Positions 8,287 to 16,610 of a DNA stretch of 64,000 nt are shown here, one piece after another. Within the stretch, counting starts at the first letter, position 1, and each line of letters starts with the position of its first letter. Source of the stretch: Asanoa sp. WMMD1127 (GTDB lineage Bacteria; Actinomycetota; Actinomycetes; Mycobacteriales; Micromonosporaceae); assembly GCF_029626225.1 (NCBI RefSeq), contig NZ_JARUBP010000001.1, positions 2,666,001 through 2,730,000 on the forward strand, written 5' to 3'. Made by a program: the position numbers and the translations under genes. The notes beneath the pieces are model-generated. The model saw only the letters and a list, made by a program, of their open reading frames with translations, did no database searches and had not been told where the DNA came from.

Positions 8287-10113
8287 ATGGTCAACATCGT
8301 CAACCTGGACCGGGTGTCCAAGGGCTACGGCGCGGCCGGGCCGCTGCTGACCGGCGTCTCGGCGGGGATCGACGACGCCGACCGGATCGGCGTGGTCGGC
8401 CTCAACGGCGCCGGCAAGTCGACCCTGCTCCGGCTGATCACCAGGCAGGAGGAGCCGGACGGGGGCCGGGTGACGCTCCGCCGCGACCTGCGGGTGGCCG
8501 CGCTGCCGCAGACCCTGTCGTTCGCGCCGGACGACACGGTGCGCGACGTCGTGATCGGCACCGCGTGGCTCGCCGAAGGCCTCGGCGCCGAGCACGAGTG
8601 GGCCGGCGACGCCGGCGTACGCGCGATCCTCGACGGTCTCGGCATGCCCCACCTCGGCCTCGACCAGCCGGTCGGCCCGATGTCCGGCGGCGAGCGGCGC
8701 CGGGTCGCGCTGGCGGCGCTGCTGGTCCGCCCGGCCGACCTGCTCGTGCTCGACGAGCCCACCAACCACCTCGACGTGGCCGGCGTCGACTGGCTGGCCC
8801 GGCACCTGCTCGGCCGCAAGGGCGCGCTGGTCGTCGTCACCCACGACCGGTGGTTCCTCGACGCGGTCTGCACGACGACGTGGGAGGTCGCCGACCGGAC
8901 CATCCGGGCGTACGAGGGCGGCTTCGCCGCGTGGACCCTGGCCCGGGCGGAGCGCGAGCGGATCGCGGCGGCGACCGAGGCGCGCCGGCAGAACCTGCTC
9001 CGCAAGGAGATCGCCTGGCTGCGCCGCGGCCCGCCGGCCCGCACCTCGAAGCCCCGCTTCCGCATCGACGCCGCCAACGCGCTGATCGCCGACGTGCCGC
9101 CGCCCCGTGACACGCTGTCGCTGCAGCGGCTCGCCACGGCCCGGCTCGGCAAGCAGGTCTACGACCTGGAGAACGCCTTCCTGACCGCCGGCGCCAAGCC
9201 GATCCTCGACGACCTGACCTGGCAGGTCGGGCCCGGCGACCGGATCGCGATCCTCGGCGCCAACGGGGCCGGCAAGACCACGCTGCTGCGGCTCCTGGCC
9301 GGCCGGTCCACACCGCACGCCGGGCGGTTCACGGTGGGCGCCACGGTCAAGCCGGCGTTCCTCTCGCAGGAGCTGGCCGAGCTGCCGGGCGACCTGCGCG
9401 TGCTGGAGGCGGTCGAAGAGGTGGCCCGCCGGGTCAACCTGGGCGGCCGGGAGCTGTCCGCGGCCCAGCTCGCCGAGGTCTTCGGGTTCGTCGACCGGCC
9501 CTCGGGCGGTGGCACCCGCACGTCGAGCCTGTGGACGCCGGTGAGCGACCTGTCCGGCGGCGAACGGCGCCGGCTGCAGATGCTGCGGCTGCTCGCCGGC
9601 GAGCCCAACGTGCTGCTGCTCGACGAACCGACCAACGACCTCGACACCGACACCCTGGCCTCGCTGGAGGACCTGCTCGACTCGTGGCCCGGCACGCTGA
9701 TCGTCGCCTCGCACGACCGCTACCTGGTCGAACGGGTCACCGACGCCGTTTACGGCATGTTCGGCGACGGCCGCCTGGTGCACCTGCCCGGCGGCGTCGA
9801 CGAATACCTCGCCCGGGTCACCGGCGCCCCGGCCGTGGCCGGCCCGCCGATCACCGAGCCCACGGCGGCGCAGGAGCGGACCGGGATGTCGGCGGCCGAG
9901 GTCCGCGCGGCCCGCAAGGACCTGGTCCGGCTGGAGCGGGCGGTCAGCCGGCTGACCGAGCGCGAGGCGGCGCTGCACGACCAGCTGGCCACCCACGCCA
10001 CCGACTACGCCAAGGTGGCCGAGCTCGACGGTCAGCTCCGGGAGCTGCGGGCGGAACGCGAACGGGTCGAGGAGGAGTGGCTCGAACTGGCCGAGCAGGT
10101 CGACGCGTCGTAA
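8287..10113 (+). CDS. ABC-F family ATPase, Uup-like
   Basis: A cytoplasmic ATPase with two ABC domains and no membrane part; ABC-F proteins act on the ribosome or on nucleic acid. Domain 1 has Walker A GLNGAGKST (38-46), signature MSGGERRR (~132) and Walker B LLVLDEPTNHLD (~153). Domain 2 has GANGAGKTT (~325), LSGGERRR (~422) and LLLLDEPTNDLD (~443). An inter-domain linker rich in Arg (ARRQNLLRKEIAWLRRGPPA) and a C-terminal coiled coil from about 535 to 608 resemble Uup. The start is the ATG at 8287; the open frame reaches upstream through ispE only as a shadow. The rsmA-ispE-ABC-F order is typical of actinobacteria. A role in antibiotic resistance is possible but not indicated. Confidence 0.9.
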   Translation: MVNIVNLDRVSKGYGAAGPLLTGVSAGIDDADRIGVVGLNGAGKSTLLRLITRQEEPDGGRVTLRRDLRVAALPQTLSFAPDDTVRDVVIGTAWLAEGLGAEHEWAGDAGVRAILDGLGMPHLGLDQPVGPMSGGERRRVALAALLVRPADLLVLDEPTNHLDVAGVDWLARHLLGRKGALVVVTHDRWFLDAVCTTTWEVADRTIRAYEGGFAAWTLARAERERIAAATEARRQNLLRKEIAWLRRGPPARTSKPRFRIDAANALIADVPPPRDTLSLQRLATARLGKQVYDLENAFLTAGAKPILDDLTWQVGPGDRIAILGANGAGKTTLLRLLAGRSTPHAGRFTVGATVKPAFLSQELAELPGDLRVLEAVEEVARRVNLGGRELSAAQLAEVFGFVDRPSGGGTRTSSLWTPVSDLSGGERRRLQMLRLLAGEPNVLLLDEPTNDLDTDTLASLEDLLDSWPGTLIVASHDRYLVERVTDAVYGMFGDGRLVHLPGGVDEYLARVTGAPAVAGPPITEPTAAQERTGMSAAEVRAARKDLVRLERAVSRLTEREAALHDQLATHATDYAKVAELDGQLRELRAERERVEEEWLELAEQVDAS

Positions 10114-10187
10114 CCCCCGGTGTGTGGGCGGCCGGCAGGTTGGGCACAATGCAACTCGACCGACGAAGCGCTGGAGGCAGGCAGACC

Positions 10188-10640
10188 ATGCACAACCCCA
10201 TCAACCACCCCGCGCGCTCGACCTATCGCGTGCTGGCCGGGCTTGTCGGGCTCTACCTGGTCGTCTTCGGCGGCATCGGCCTCGCCACGACCGGCGGCGA
10301 CGGCCTGTTCGCGCAGGACGCCGGCCGGGCGCTGGGCCAGGGCACCAACCTGGCCAACTCGCTGGTGAGCATCGTGATCGGCGCGATCGTGCTGATCGCC
10401 GCGGTCGTCGGGCGCAACTTCGACGTCACGGTCAACCGGCTGGTCTCGTACTTCCTCATGGCCCTCGGCCTGCTGACCCTGGCGCTGCTGCAGACCGACG
10501 CCAACTTCCTCGGCCACACGCTGGCCAGCAGCATCGTGATGATGAGCCTGGGCCTCGTGCTGCTGCTCGCCAGCATGTACGGCAAGGTCGGCTCGGCGGA
10601 CGACCACGAGGCGTGGCAGCGGGCCCGTCTCGAGTTCTGA
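10188..10640 (+). CDS. DUF4383 family membrane protein (first of a tandem pair)
   Basis: A 150-residue integral membrane protein with four hydrophobic segments (starting near YRVLAGLVGLYLVVFGGIG, LVSIVIGAIVLIAAVVG, FLMALGLLTLALL and SIVMMSLGLVLLLASMYG) and the HPxRxxYRxLAG opening of DUF4383 proteins. Function is unknown. The start is the ATG at 10188, behind GGAGG at 10173-10177. The next gene encodes a clear paralogue, so the pair arose by tandem duplication. Confidence 0.8.
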   Translation: MHNPINHPARSTYRVLAGLVGLYLVVFGGIGLATTGGDGLFAQDAGRALGQGTNLANSLVSIVIGAIVLIAAVVGRNFDVTVNRLVSYFLMALGLLTLALLQTDANFLGHTLASSIVMMSLGLVLLLASMYGKVGSADDHEAWQRARLEF

Positions 10641-10675
10641 TCCCGAACAAAGCGGCTTAGCCCCACAATTGGGGC

Positions 10676-11155
10676 ATGGCGCACTTCCCGCTCAACCACC
10701 CGCTCCGACCCCTCTACCGGGCGCTGGCCGGGCTCACGGGCACGTACATCCTGATCTTCGGTTGTGTCTCGTTGACCAAGACGGTCGGCGAGACGCTGTT
10801 CGCGCGGGAGAGCAACTGGGCGCTGGGCCTGCGCACCAACCTGGCGTTCGCCATCGTGTCGGTGATCTGGGGCCTGATCGTGCTGGGCGCCAACCTGATC
10901 GGCGGCAACGTCGGCCACTACATCAACCTGGCCGGCGCGGTGGTCTTCATGGTCACCGGCATCTTCATGCTGGCGTTCATGCAGACGGCGGCGAACTTCC
11001 TCAACTTCTCGGTGTCGACGGCCGTCCTGTCGTTGATCTTCGGCGTGGTCCTGCTGCTGGCCGGCATGTACGACAAGACCGGCTCGGCCGAGTCCCAACG
11101 GGCCGAGCAGGCCTACAAGAGCACGTCGATCCCGCGCACCGCCCCCCGGCGGTGA
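10676..11155 (+). CDS. DUF4383 family membrane protein (second of a tandem pair)
   Basis: A 159-residue paralogue of the preceding protein: NHPLRPLYRALAGLTGTYI at the N-terminus, four membrane segments, and LAGMYDKTGSAES matching LASMYGKVGSADD of its neighbour. Function is unknown. The ATG at 10676 is preceded by the small inverted repeat CCCCA-CAAT-TGGGG (10661-10674). The CACAAT inside it could be a -10 element six bases before the start. It is convergent with the TetR gene two bases away. Confidence 0.8.
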   Translation: MAHFPLNHPLRPLYRALAGLTGTYILIFGCVSLTKTVGETLFARESNWALGLRTNLAFAIVSVIWGLIVLGANLIGGNVGHYINLAGAVVFMVTGIFMLAFMQTAANFLNFSVSTAVLSLIFGVVLLLAGMYDKTGSAESQRAEQAYKSTSIPRTAPRR

Positions 11156-11157
11156 CC

Positions 11158-11808
11158 TCAGCGGTGGTCGCGGACCACCAGGGCCGGCTTGGACTCCAGG
11201 TGGGACAGGCCGTTCCAGGCGAGGTTGACCAGGTGGCTGGCGACCACGTCCTTGCGGGGCTTGCGCACCTCCAGCCACCAGCGGCCGGTCAGCGCGACCA
11301 TGCCCACCAGCGCCTGTGAGTAGAGCTCGGCCAACTTCGGGTCGAACCCGCGCGTCTTGAACTCGGCGCCCAGGATGTGCTCGGCCTGGTGCGCCAGGTC
11401 GTTGAGCACGCTGCTGAAGTTGCCGGTCGACGACATCACCGGTGACTCGCGCACGAGCACCCGGAAGCCGTCGGTCTCCTGCTCGATGTAGTCGAGCAGC
11501 GCCAGCGCGGCCTGCTCGAGCAGCTCGCGCGGGTGGCCCGCGGTCAGCGCGTTGGTGATCCGGTCGAGCAGCGAGCGCACCTCGCGGTCGACGACGACGG
11601 CGTAGAGGCCCTCCTTGCCACCGAAGTGCTCGTAGACCACGGGCTTGGAGACCTTGGCCCGGGCCGCCACCTCTTCGATCGAGGTGGCGTCGAAGCCACG
11701 CTCCGCGAAGAGTTGACGCCCGATCGCGATCAGCTGCTCACGACGCTGGGTCGCGGACATCCGGACTCGGGACCGGCCGCCCGCCGGGTTGGTCGGGTCG
11801 GCTACCAC
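11158..11808 (-). CDS. TetR family transcriptional regulator
   Basis: A 216-residue one-component regulator. The N-terminal helix-turn-helix is clear: REQLIAIGRQLFAERGFDAT, then SIEEVAARAKVSKPVVYEHF. The C-terminal ligand domain includes ALLDYIEQETDGFRVLVRES. It is co-oriented with and 60 bases downstream of the acyl-CoA desaturase gene, so control of fatty-acid desaturation is a reasonable guess; a palindrome upstream of the desaturase (12862-12887) is a possible binding site. The GTG at 11808 has CAGGAT six bases upstream, compatible with a leaderless start. The ATG at 11760 (MSATQRREQ) is the alternative. Confidence 0.85.
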   Translation of the reverse strand: MVADPTNPAGGRSRVRMSATQRREQLIAIGRQLFAERGFDATSIEEVAARAKVSKPVVYEHFGGKEGLYAVVVDREVRSLLDRITNALTAGHPRELLEQAALALLDYIEQETDGFRVLVRESPVMSSTGNFSSVLNDLAHQAEHILGAEFKTRGFDPKLAELYSQALVGMVALTGRWWLEVRKPRKDVVASHLVNLAWNGLSHLESKPALVVRDHR

Positions 11809-11868
11809 GCGAGCATCCTGCCAGGCGCCCGGTGCGGGCCGCTGACCCGCACCGGGGGCGTCATCAGA

Positions 11869-12831
11869 TCAGGCGTTCGTCTTGACGAGCTTGGCGGCGA
11901 TCCGCTCGGGCTTCGGCCAGCGCACGTTGGACACCCAGCCGAACTTCTCGAACAGCCAGATCGTCCGGGCGGAGCTGTCGATCTGGCCCTTGAGGACGCC
12001 GTGCCGGGCGCAGGTCGGGTCGGCGTGGTGCAGGTTGTGCCAGCTCTCGCCGAACGACAGGATCGCCAGCGGCCAGAAGTTGGCGGCCTTGTCACCCTGG
12101 CGCACCTCGAACGGGCGCTCACCGTAGACGTGGCACACGGAGTTGATCGACCAGGTGACGTGGTGCAGCACCGCGATGCGGACCAGGCCGCCCCAGAAGA
12201 ACGCGGTCAGCGCGCCCTGCCAGGACCAGGTGACCAGGCCGCCGACCAGGGCCGGCGAGAGCGTCGAGATGACCACCAGGAGCGGGAACAGCGCGTCGAC
12301 CCGGCGGATGTCCTTGTCGGCGAGCAGGTCGGGCGCGAACCGCTGACGGTTGCCCAGCTCGCGCGAGAACATCCAGCCGACGTGCGCGAAGAACAGACCC
12401 TTGGTGAGACCCCAGACGCCACCCCCGAAGCGCCACGGGGAGTGCGGGTCGCCCTCCACGTCGGAGAACGCGTGGTGTCGCCGGTGGTCGGCGACCCACT
12501 GGATCACGTTGCCCTCGATCGCGAACGAGCCCGCCACCGCGAGGGTCACCCGCAGCCAGCGCTTCGCCTTGAACGAGCCGTGCGTGAAGTAGCGGTGGAA
12601 CCCGACCGTGATGCCGAGGCCGGAGACCACGTAGAGGACCAGCGCGATGGCCGCGTCGGTCCAGGACAGCCAACCGCCGACGACGGCCACCGGAATCGCG
12701 GCCATGACCGCCAGGAACGGCAGGACCACGAAACCCCAGAGGGCGACGAGCACCCCGGTTGACTGCTTGCCCTCGGTGAGTGGCTTAGGGCCTGTCGATG
12801 TCGTCTCGGTGGGGGTCGCGGTGATGGTCAT
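11869..12831 (-). CDS. Membrane acyl-CoA (delta-9 type) fatty acid desaturase
   Basis: A diiron membrane desaturase that introduces a cis double bond into a fatty acyl chain, setting membrane fluidity. The three histidine boxes are present: HRYFTH near residue 79, HRRHHAF near 116 and HNLHH near 256. Hydrophobic spans surround them (VLVALWGFVVLPFLAVMAAI, AAIALVLYVVSGLGI, and the LFPLLVVISTLSPALVGGLV region). At 320 residues it is family-sized for bacterial stearoyl-CoA-type enzymes. Electrons probably come from an oxidoreductase encoded elsewhere. The start is the ATG at 12831. The 174-base upstream region carries a palindrome and an iron-box-like site. Confidence 0.93.
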   Translation of the reverse strand: MTITATPTETTSTGPKPLTEGKQSTGVLVALWGFVVLPFLAVMAAIPVAVVGGWLSWTDAAIALVLYVVSGLGITVGFHRYFTHGSFKAKRWLRVTLAVAGSFAIEGNVIQWVADHRRHHAFSDVEGDPHSPWRFGGGVWGLTKGLFFAHVGWMFSRELGNRQRFAPDLLADKDIRRVDALFPLLVVISTLSPALVGGLVTWSWQGALTAFFWGGLVRIAVLHHVTWSINSVCHVYGERPFEVRQGDKAANFWPLAILSFGESWHNLHHADPTCARHGVLKGQIDSSARTIWLFEKFGWVSNVRWPKPERIAAKLVKTNA

Positions 12832-12861
12832 GGCACCTCGCAGCGGGTGGGGGTGATCAAA

Positions 12862-12887
12862 AAGTTACGCTTACGTCACCGTAACTT
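12862..12887. promoter_or_regulatory. Palindromic operator candidate upstream of the desaturase
   Basis: AAGTTACG (12862-12869) and CGTAACTT (12880-12887) are exact reverse complements separated by ten bases. A smaller TTACG-TCAC-CGTAA palindrome lies inside. The site is 31-56 bases before the desaturase ATG, where a repressor would block the promoter. The linked TetR protein is the natural candidate. Confidence 0.45.
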
Positions 12888-12924
12888 ACGGACCCGTAGT
12901 GACGCATCCGCTGGCACGCGGAAT

Positions 12925-12943
12925 TTAGGTTGGGCTAACCCCG
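12925..12943. promoter_or_regulatory. Iron-box-like sequence (DtxR/IdeR-type site)
   Basis: TTAGGTTGGGCTAACCCCG matches the actinobacterial DtxR/IdeR iron-box consensus TTAGGTTAGGCTAACCTAA at 15 of 19 positions, including TTAGGTT and GGCTAACC. It lies between the diiron desaturase and tRNA-Gln. By position it could serve the desaturase. It is one sequence match and remains unproven. Confidence 0.4.
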
Positions 12944-12986
12944 TGGGGGTACCACGTCAACGTGTGTCCCAAACAGCGCGACAGGC

Positions 12987-12992
12987 TAGGCT
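12987..12992 (+). promoter_or_regulatory. -10 element for tRNA-Gln
   Basis: TAGGCT, a common actinobacterial -10 sequence, lies 14 bases before the first base of the tRNA. This would place transcription start just upstream of the mature 5' end. Confidence 0.45.
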
Positions 12993-13005
12993 TACCCGGC
13001 TGTAG

Positions 13006-13077
13006 TGGGACGTGGGGTAACGGCAGCCCGCCGGACTTTGAATCCGGAAGGTCCTGGTTCGAATCCAGGCGTCCCAG
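13006..13077 (+). tRNA. tRNA-Gln (anticodon TTG)
   Basis: The 72-base cloverleaf has acceptor stem TGGGACG/CGTCCCA, anticodon stem CCGGA/TCCGG around loop CTTTGAA (13036-13042; anticodon TTG at 13038-13040), T-arm CCTGG-TTCGAAT-CCAGG and discriminator G at 13077. The 3' CCA is not encoded and must be added after transcription. It reads CAA codons, which are rare in this GC-rich genome. Confidence 0.93.
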
Positions 13078-13166
13078 CACTCTCTTTCGGGTGAGCACGG
13101 ACCACTCGCGAACGGCCCGACTAACATGAGCGGGCACGCCGCACGCCGTCCGACGGGAGCCCCCTC

Positions 13167-14648
13167 GTGACCGAAGTCCGCACCGTCGTCATCCTCGCCG
13201 CGGGCGAGGGAAAGCGGATGAAATCGGCACTGTCGAAGATGCTGCATCCGTTGCTGGGCCGCACGTTGCTGGGTCACGTGCTGACCGCGGCGGCGCCGGT
13301 CGGCGCCGAGCGCACGCTGGTCGTCGTCGGCCACGCCGCCGACCAGGTCGAGGCGCACCTCGCCGAGGTCGCGCCGCACGCGACGCCGGTGCTCCAGGCC
13401 GAGCAGCACGGCACCGGCCACGCGGTGCGGATCGCGCTCGAGGCGGCGCCCGACGCGACCGGCACGGTCGTGGTGCTCAACGGCGACGTGCCGCTGCTGC
13501 GCGGCGAGACGGTCACCGCGCTGGTCGAGGCGCACGAGCGGGCCGGCGCCGCGGCCACCGTGCTGGCGGCCGAGGTGCCCGACCCGAAGGGGCTCGGCCG
13601 CATCGTCCGCGATGCCACCGGCGGCCTCGAGCGGATCGTCGAGGAGCGCGACGCGACGCCCGCCGAGCAGGCGATCCGTGAGATCAACGCCGGCATCTAC
13701 GCGTTCGACGCCCGCCTGCTGCGCGCCGCGCTGGCCAAGCTCACCAGCGACAACGACCAGGGCGAGGAATACCTGACCGACGTGTTCGGCCTGCTCGCCG
13801 CGGCCGGCGAGCCGGTGGCGGTGCACGTCGCGGCGGTCGCCGAGGAGACGCTCGGCTGCAACGACCGGCTCGAGCTCGCCGGGCTGCGGGCCCGGCTGCG
13901 AGACCGGGTCAACGCCGACCTGATGCGCTCCGGCGTCACCATCCTCGACCCGGCCACGACCTGGATCGACGTCACCGCCACGGTCGAGCGCGACGCGGTG
14001 ATCGACCAGAACACCCAGCTCCGCGGCGCGACCCGGGTCGGCCCCGGCGCCACCGTCGGCCCCGACACGACGCTGATCGACACGGTCGTCGAGGCCGGCG
14101 CCACGGTGCTGCGGGCCCACGCGGTGCAGGCCGAGATCGGTCCGGGCGCGAGTGTCGGGCCGTACGCCTATCTGCGCCCCGGCAGCCGGCTCGCCGACAA
14201 GGCCAAGGTCGGCACGTTCGTCGAGACCAAGAACTCCGAGATCGGCGCGGGCTCGAAGGTGCCGCACCTGTCCTACGTCGGCGACGCGACGATCGGCGAG
14301 CACAGCAACATCGGCGCGGCATCGGTGTTCGTCAACTACGACGGCGTCGAGAAGCACCGCACGGTCATCGGCAGCCACGCCCGCACCGGCTCCGACAACA
14401 TGTTCGTCGCCCCGGTCGAGGTGGGCGACGGGGCCTACACCGGCGCGGGCACGGTGGTCCGCCGCGACGTGCCGCCCGGCGCGCTCTCGGTGTCCGGCGG
14501 GCCGCAGCGGATCTTCGAGGGCTGGGTCGAATCCCGACGTCCCGGCACAGCTGCGGCGGAAGCGGCCCGCAGGGCGCGTGACCAACTGCACGAGAGCCAA
14601 GACGGTCATGCCGCCGCCGACGCTCCGGGTGATACTTCAAGCGAGTAA
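13167..14648 (+). CDS. glmU: Bifunctional UDP-GlcNAc pyrophosphorylase / glucosamine-1-phosphate N-acetyltransferase
   Basis: GlmU makes UDP-N-acetylglucosamine for peptidoglycan by acetylating glucosamine-1-phosphate (C-terminal domain) and then adding UMP (N-terminal domain). The N-terminal nucleotidyltransferase shows [11 protein letters not shown] at 10-20 and LNGDVPLL. The C-terminal half is a left-handed beta-helix of hexapeptide repeats ([32 protein letters not shown]), with [20 protein letters not shown] and the catalytic region [14 protein letters not shown]. It has 493 residues with a short Ala-rich tail. The GTG start at 13167 fits the [12 protein letters not shown] family start. 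prs follows after 31 bases, a conserved actinobacterial pair. Confidence 0.96.
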   Translation: MTEVRTVVILAAGEGKRMKSALSKMLHPLLGRTLLGHVLTAAAPVGAERTLVVVGHAADQVEAHLAEVAPHATPVLQAEQHGTGHAVRIALEAAPDATGTVVVLNGDVPLLRGETVTALVEAHERAGAAATVLAAEVPDPKGLGRIVRDATGGLERIVEERDATPAEQAIREINAGIYAFDARLLRAALAKLTSDNDQGEEYLTDVFGLLAAAGEPVAVHVAAVAEETLGCNDRLELAGLRARLRDRVNADLMRSGVTILDPATTWIDVTATVERDAVIDQNTQLRGATRVGPGATVGPDTTLIDTVVEAGATVLRAHAVQAEIGPGASVGPYAYLRPGSRLADKAKVGTFVETKNSEIGAGSKVPHLSYVGDATIGEHSNIGAASVFVNYDGVEKHRTVIGSHARTGSDNMFVAPVEVGDGAYTGAGTVVRRDVPPGALSVSGGPQRIFEGWVESRRPGTAAAEAARRARDQLHESQDGHAAADAPGDTSSE

Positions 14649-14679
14649 ACATCCGCCGAACTCACGGAGCGCCTCACCC

Positions 14680-15660
14680 ATGGGCAGCATCGTCGCCGAA
14701 AACCGCAAGAGCCTGATGCTCTTCTCCGGCCGGGGGTTTCCCGAGCTGGTCACCGAGATCGGCGAGGTGCTCGGCGTGGCGCCGACGCCGACCGACGCCT
14801 ACGAGTTCGCCAACGGCGAGATCTTCGTCCGCTACCGCGAGTCCGTCCGGGGTTCCGACGCGTTCGTCGTGCAGTCCGCCGGCGAGGGCGTCAACAAATG
14901 GGTGATGGAAACGCTGATCATGGTCGACGCGCTCAAGCGCGGATCGGCCAAGCGGATCACCGTGGTCCTGCCCTTCTACCCGTACGCCCGGCAGGACAAG
15001 AAGCACCGCGGCCGCGAGCCGATCTCGGCGCGGCTGGTCGCCGACCTGCTCAAGCAGGCGGGCGCCAACCGGATCCTCACGGTCGACCTGCACACCGCCC
15101 AGATCCAGGGCTTCTTCGACGGCCCGGTCGACCACCTGTTCGCGATGGACACGCTGGCTGGCTACGTCGAGCGGAAATACGCGGGCCGGCCGATGACCGT
15201 GGTCGCGCCGGACTCGGGCCGGGTGCGGGTCGCCGAGCGGTGGACCGACCGGCTGGGCGGCTGCCCACTGGCCTTCATCCACAAGACCCGTGACCCGCTC
15301 AAGCCCAACCAGGTGGTGGCCAACCGGGTCGTCGGCGACGTCGAGGGCCGGGTCTGCCTGATCGTCGACGACATGATCGACACCGGCAGCACGATCTGCA
15401 AGGCGGCCGAGATCCTGCACGACAGCGGCGCCGCCGACGTGCTGGTCGCCGCCACCCACGCGCTGCTCTCCGACCCGGCGACCGAGCGCCTCAAGAACAG
15501 CCGGATCAGCGAGGTCGTCGTGACCAACACGCTGCCGCTGCCGCCCGAGAAGCGGCTCGACAAGATCACTTCGCTGTCGATCGCCCCGCTGCTGGCCCGC
15601 GCGATCCGCGAGGTCTTCGACGACGGGTCCGTTACCACCCTGTTCGGCGGGTTGAGCTAA
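14680..15660 (+). CDS. prs: Ribose-phosphate pyrophosphokinase (PRPP synthase)
   Basis: Converts ribose-5-phosphate and ATP to PRPP for purine, pyrimidine, histidine, tryptophan and NAD synthesis. The 326-residue class I enzyme has the FANGEIFVRYRESVRG substrate loop, the catalytic flexible-loop region PFYPYARQDKKHRGREPISA, VDLHTAQIQGFF, DSGRVRVAERW near 178 and the PRPP-binding CLIVDDMIDTGST near 226-238. The ATG at 14680 gives the normal family length; the longer open frame upstream is a shadow of glmU. It lies 31 bases downstream of glmU, probably in one operon. Confidence 0.96.
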   Translation: MGSIVAENRKSLMLFSGRGFPELVTEIGEVLGVAPTPTDAYEFANGEIFVRYRESVRGSDAFVVQSAGEGVNKWVMETLIMVDALKRGSAKRITVVLPFYPYARQDKKHRGREPISARLVADLLKQAGANRILTVDLHTAQIQGFFDGPVDHLFAMDTLAGYVERKYAGRPMTVVAPDSGRVRVAERWTDRLGGCPLAFIHKTRDPLKPNQVVANRVVGDVEGRVCLIVDDMIDTGSTICKAAEILHDSGAADVLVAATHALLSDPATERLKNSRISEVVVTNTLPLPPEKRLDKITSLSIAPLLARAIREVFDDGSVTTLFGGLS

Positions 15661-15670
15661 ATACGGCGGG

Positions 15671-15706
15671 GCCGGCGGTAAGGTGTCGCGCCGGCTCGGG
15701 TAGAGT
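15671..15706 (+). promoter_or_regulatory. Hairpin and -10 element ahead of rplY
   Basis: GCCGGCG (15671-15677) pairs exactly with CGCCGGC (15689-15695) and could end prs transcription. It is followed by TAGAGT (15701-15706), a TAnnnT -10 box. A start near 15713 would give rplY a leader of about 145 bases. I see no known riboswitch in that leader. Confidence 0.35.
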
Positions 15707-15856
15707 ACTGAGGTTGCCACGGCGAGGGTGACCCAGCTGGTTCTCAACATAGCCACGGGCGCCGTCATCGACGCGGTGTCCGGGCCAGCCCGCGCGCCTC
15801 TCGCCCGGCACCGCCGCCGACTTACGCAGCCCAGACCAAGATCCAGGAGTTCTCCC

Positions 15857-16516
15857 GTGTCCGAGGTAAAGATCGCCGCCGAGCCCCGCACCGAGTTCGG
15901 CAAGGGTGGTGCCCGCCGCACGCGCCGGGCCGGCCTGGTGCCCGCCGTGCTCTACGGCCACGGCGAGAAGCCCAAGCACATCGCGCTCCCCGCGCGTGAG
16001 TTCGCCGCCGCGATCCGCCACGGTGGCGCCAACCAGCTCTTCGCGATCGAGATCAGCGACGGCACCCAGGCCCTGGCCCTGCCGAAGGCGATCCAGCGCG
16101 ACCCGGTGAAGGACAGCTTCGAGCACATCGACCTGCTGATCGTGCGCCGGGGCGAGAAGGTCACCGTCGACATCCCGGTCCAGCTCCTGGGCGAGGCCGC
16201 CGCCGGCACCCTGGTGGTGCACGAGAGCGACACGCTGTCGGTCAGCGCCGACGCGACCCGCCTGCCGGACCACTTCGAGGTCTCCATCGAGGGACTCGAG
16301 GCCGGTTCGAAGATCACCGCCGCCGACGTCCCGCTGCCCGAGGGCACCGAGCTCGTCGCCGACCCCGAGACCACGATCGCCGTCATCAGCGTCGCGCCGA
16401 GCGCCGAGGCGCTCGAGGGCGAGACCGCTGAGGGTGAGGCGGCCGAGGGCGAGGCCGCCGAGGGTGAGGCGCCCGCCGCCGAGGCGAGCGAGGAGTCGGC
16501 GAACGCCGCCTCCTGA
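15857..16516 (+). CDS. rplY: Large ribosomal subunit protein bL25 (CTC/TL5 type)
   Basis: Binds 5S rRNA in the central protuberance of the 50S subunit; the long CTC form is also linked to general stress. The N-terminal 5S-binding domain (TEFGKGGARRTRRAGLVPAV, LYGHGEKPKHIALP) is followed by the CTC-type C-terminal beta domain (HIDLLIVRRGEKVTVDIPV, PDHFEVSIEGLEAGSKI). It has 219 residues and ends in an acidic low-complexity tail with EGEAAEGEAAEGEA repeats from about 185. The start is the GTG at 15857 behind a weak GGAG; the longer open frame upstream is leader RNA. A stem-loop terminator follows at 16536-16576. Confidence 0.95.
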   Translation: MSEVKIAAEPRTEFGKGGARRTRRAGLVPAVLYGHGEKPKHIALPAREFAAAIRHGGANQLFAIEISDGTQALALPKAIQRDPVKDSFEHIDLLIVRRGEKVTVDIPVQLLGEAAAGTLVVHESDTLSVSADATRLPDHFEVSIEGLEAGSKITAADVPLPEGTELVADPETTIAVISVAPSAEALEGETAEGEAAEGEAAEGEAPAAEASEESANAAS

Positions 16517-16535
16517 CGATCAGGTCTGCGTCTGC

Positions 16536-16576
16536 GCGAAAGGCCCCTTCCGGTGCACACCGGGAGGGGCCTTCGC
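16536..16576 (+). terminator. Stem-loop terminator after rplY
   Basis: GCGAAAGGCCCCTTCCGGT pairs, with one bulge, with ACCGGGAGGGGCCTTCGC, around a short CAC-type loop. It lies 20 bases past the rplY stop. No U-tract follows, as is common for actinobacterial terminators. Confidence 0.7.
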
Positions 16577-16610
16577 CAACTCTGTTGCGTCAACCGGGAG
16601 AATGACAAGC

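Noticed and set aside
12981-12999. Second iron box candidate (ACAGGCTAGGCTTACCCGG)
   Set aside because: It matches the consensus at only about 12 of 19 positions and is better explained as the TAGGCT -10 region of tRNA-Gln.
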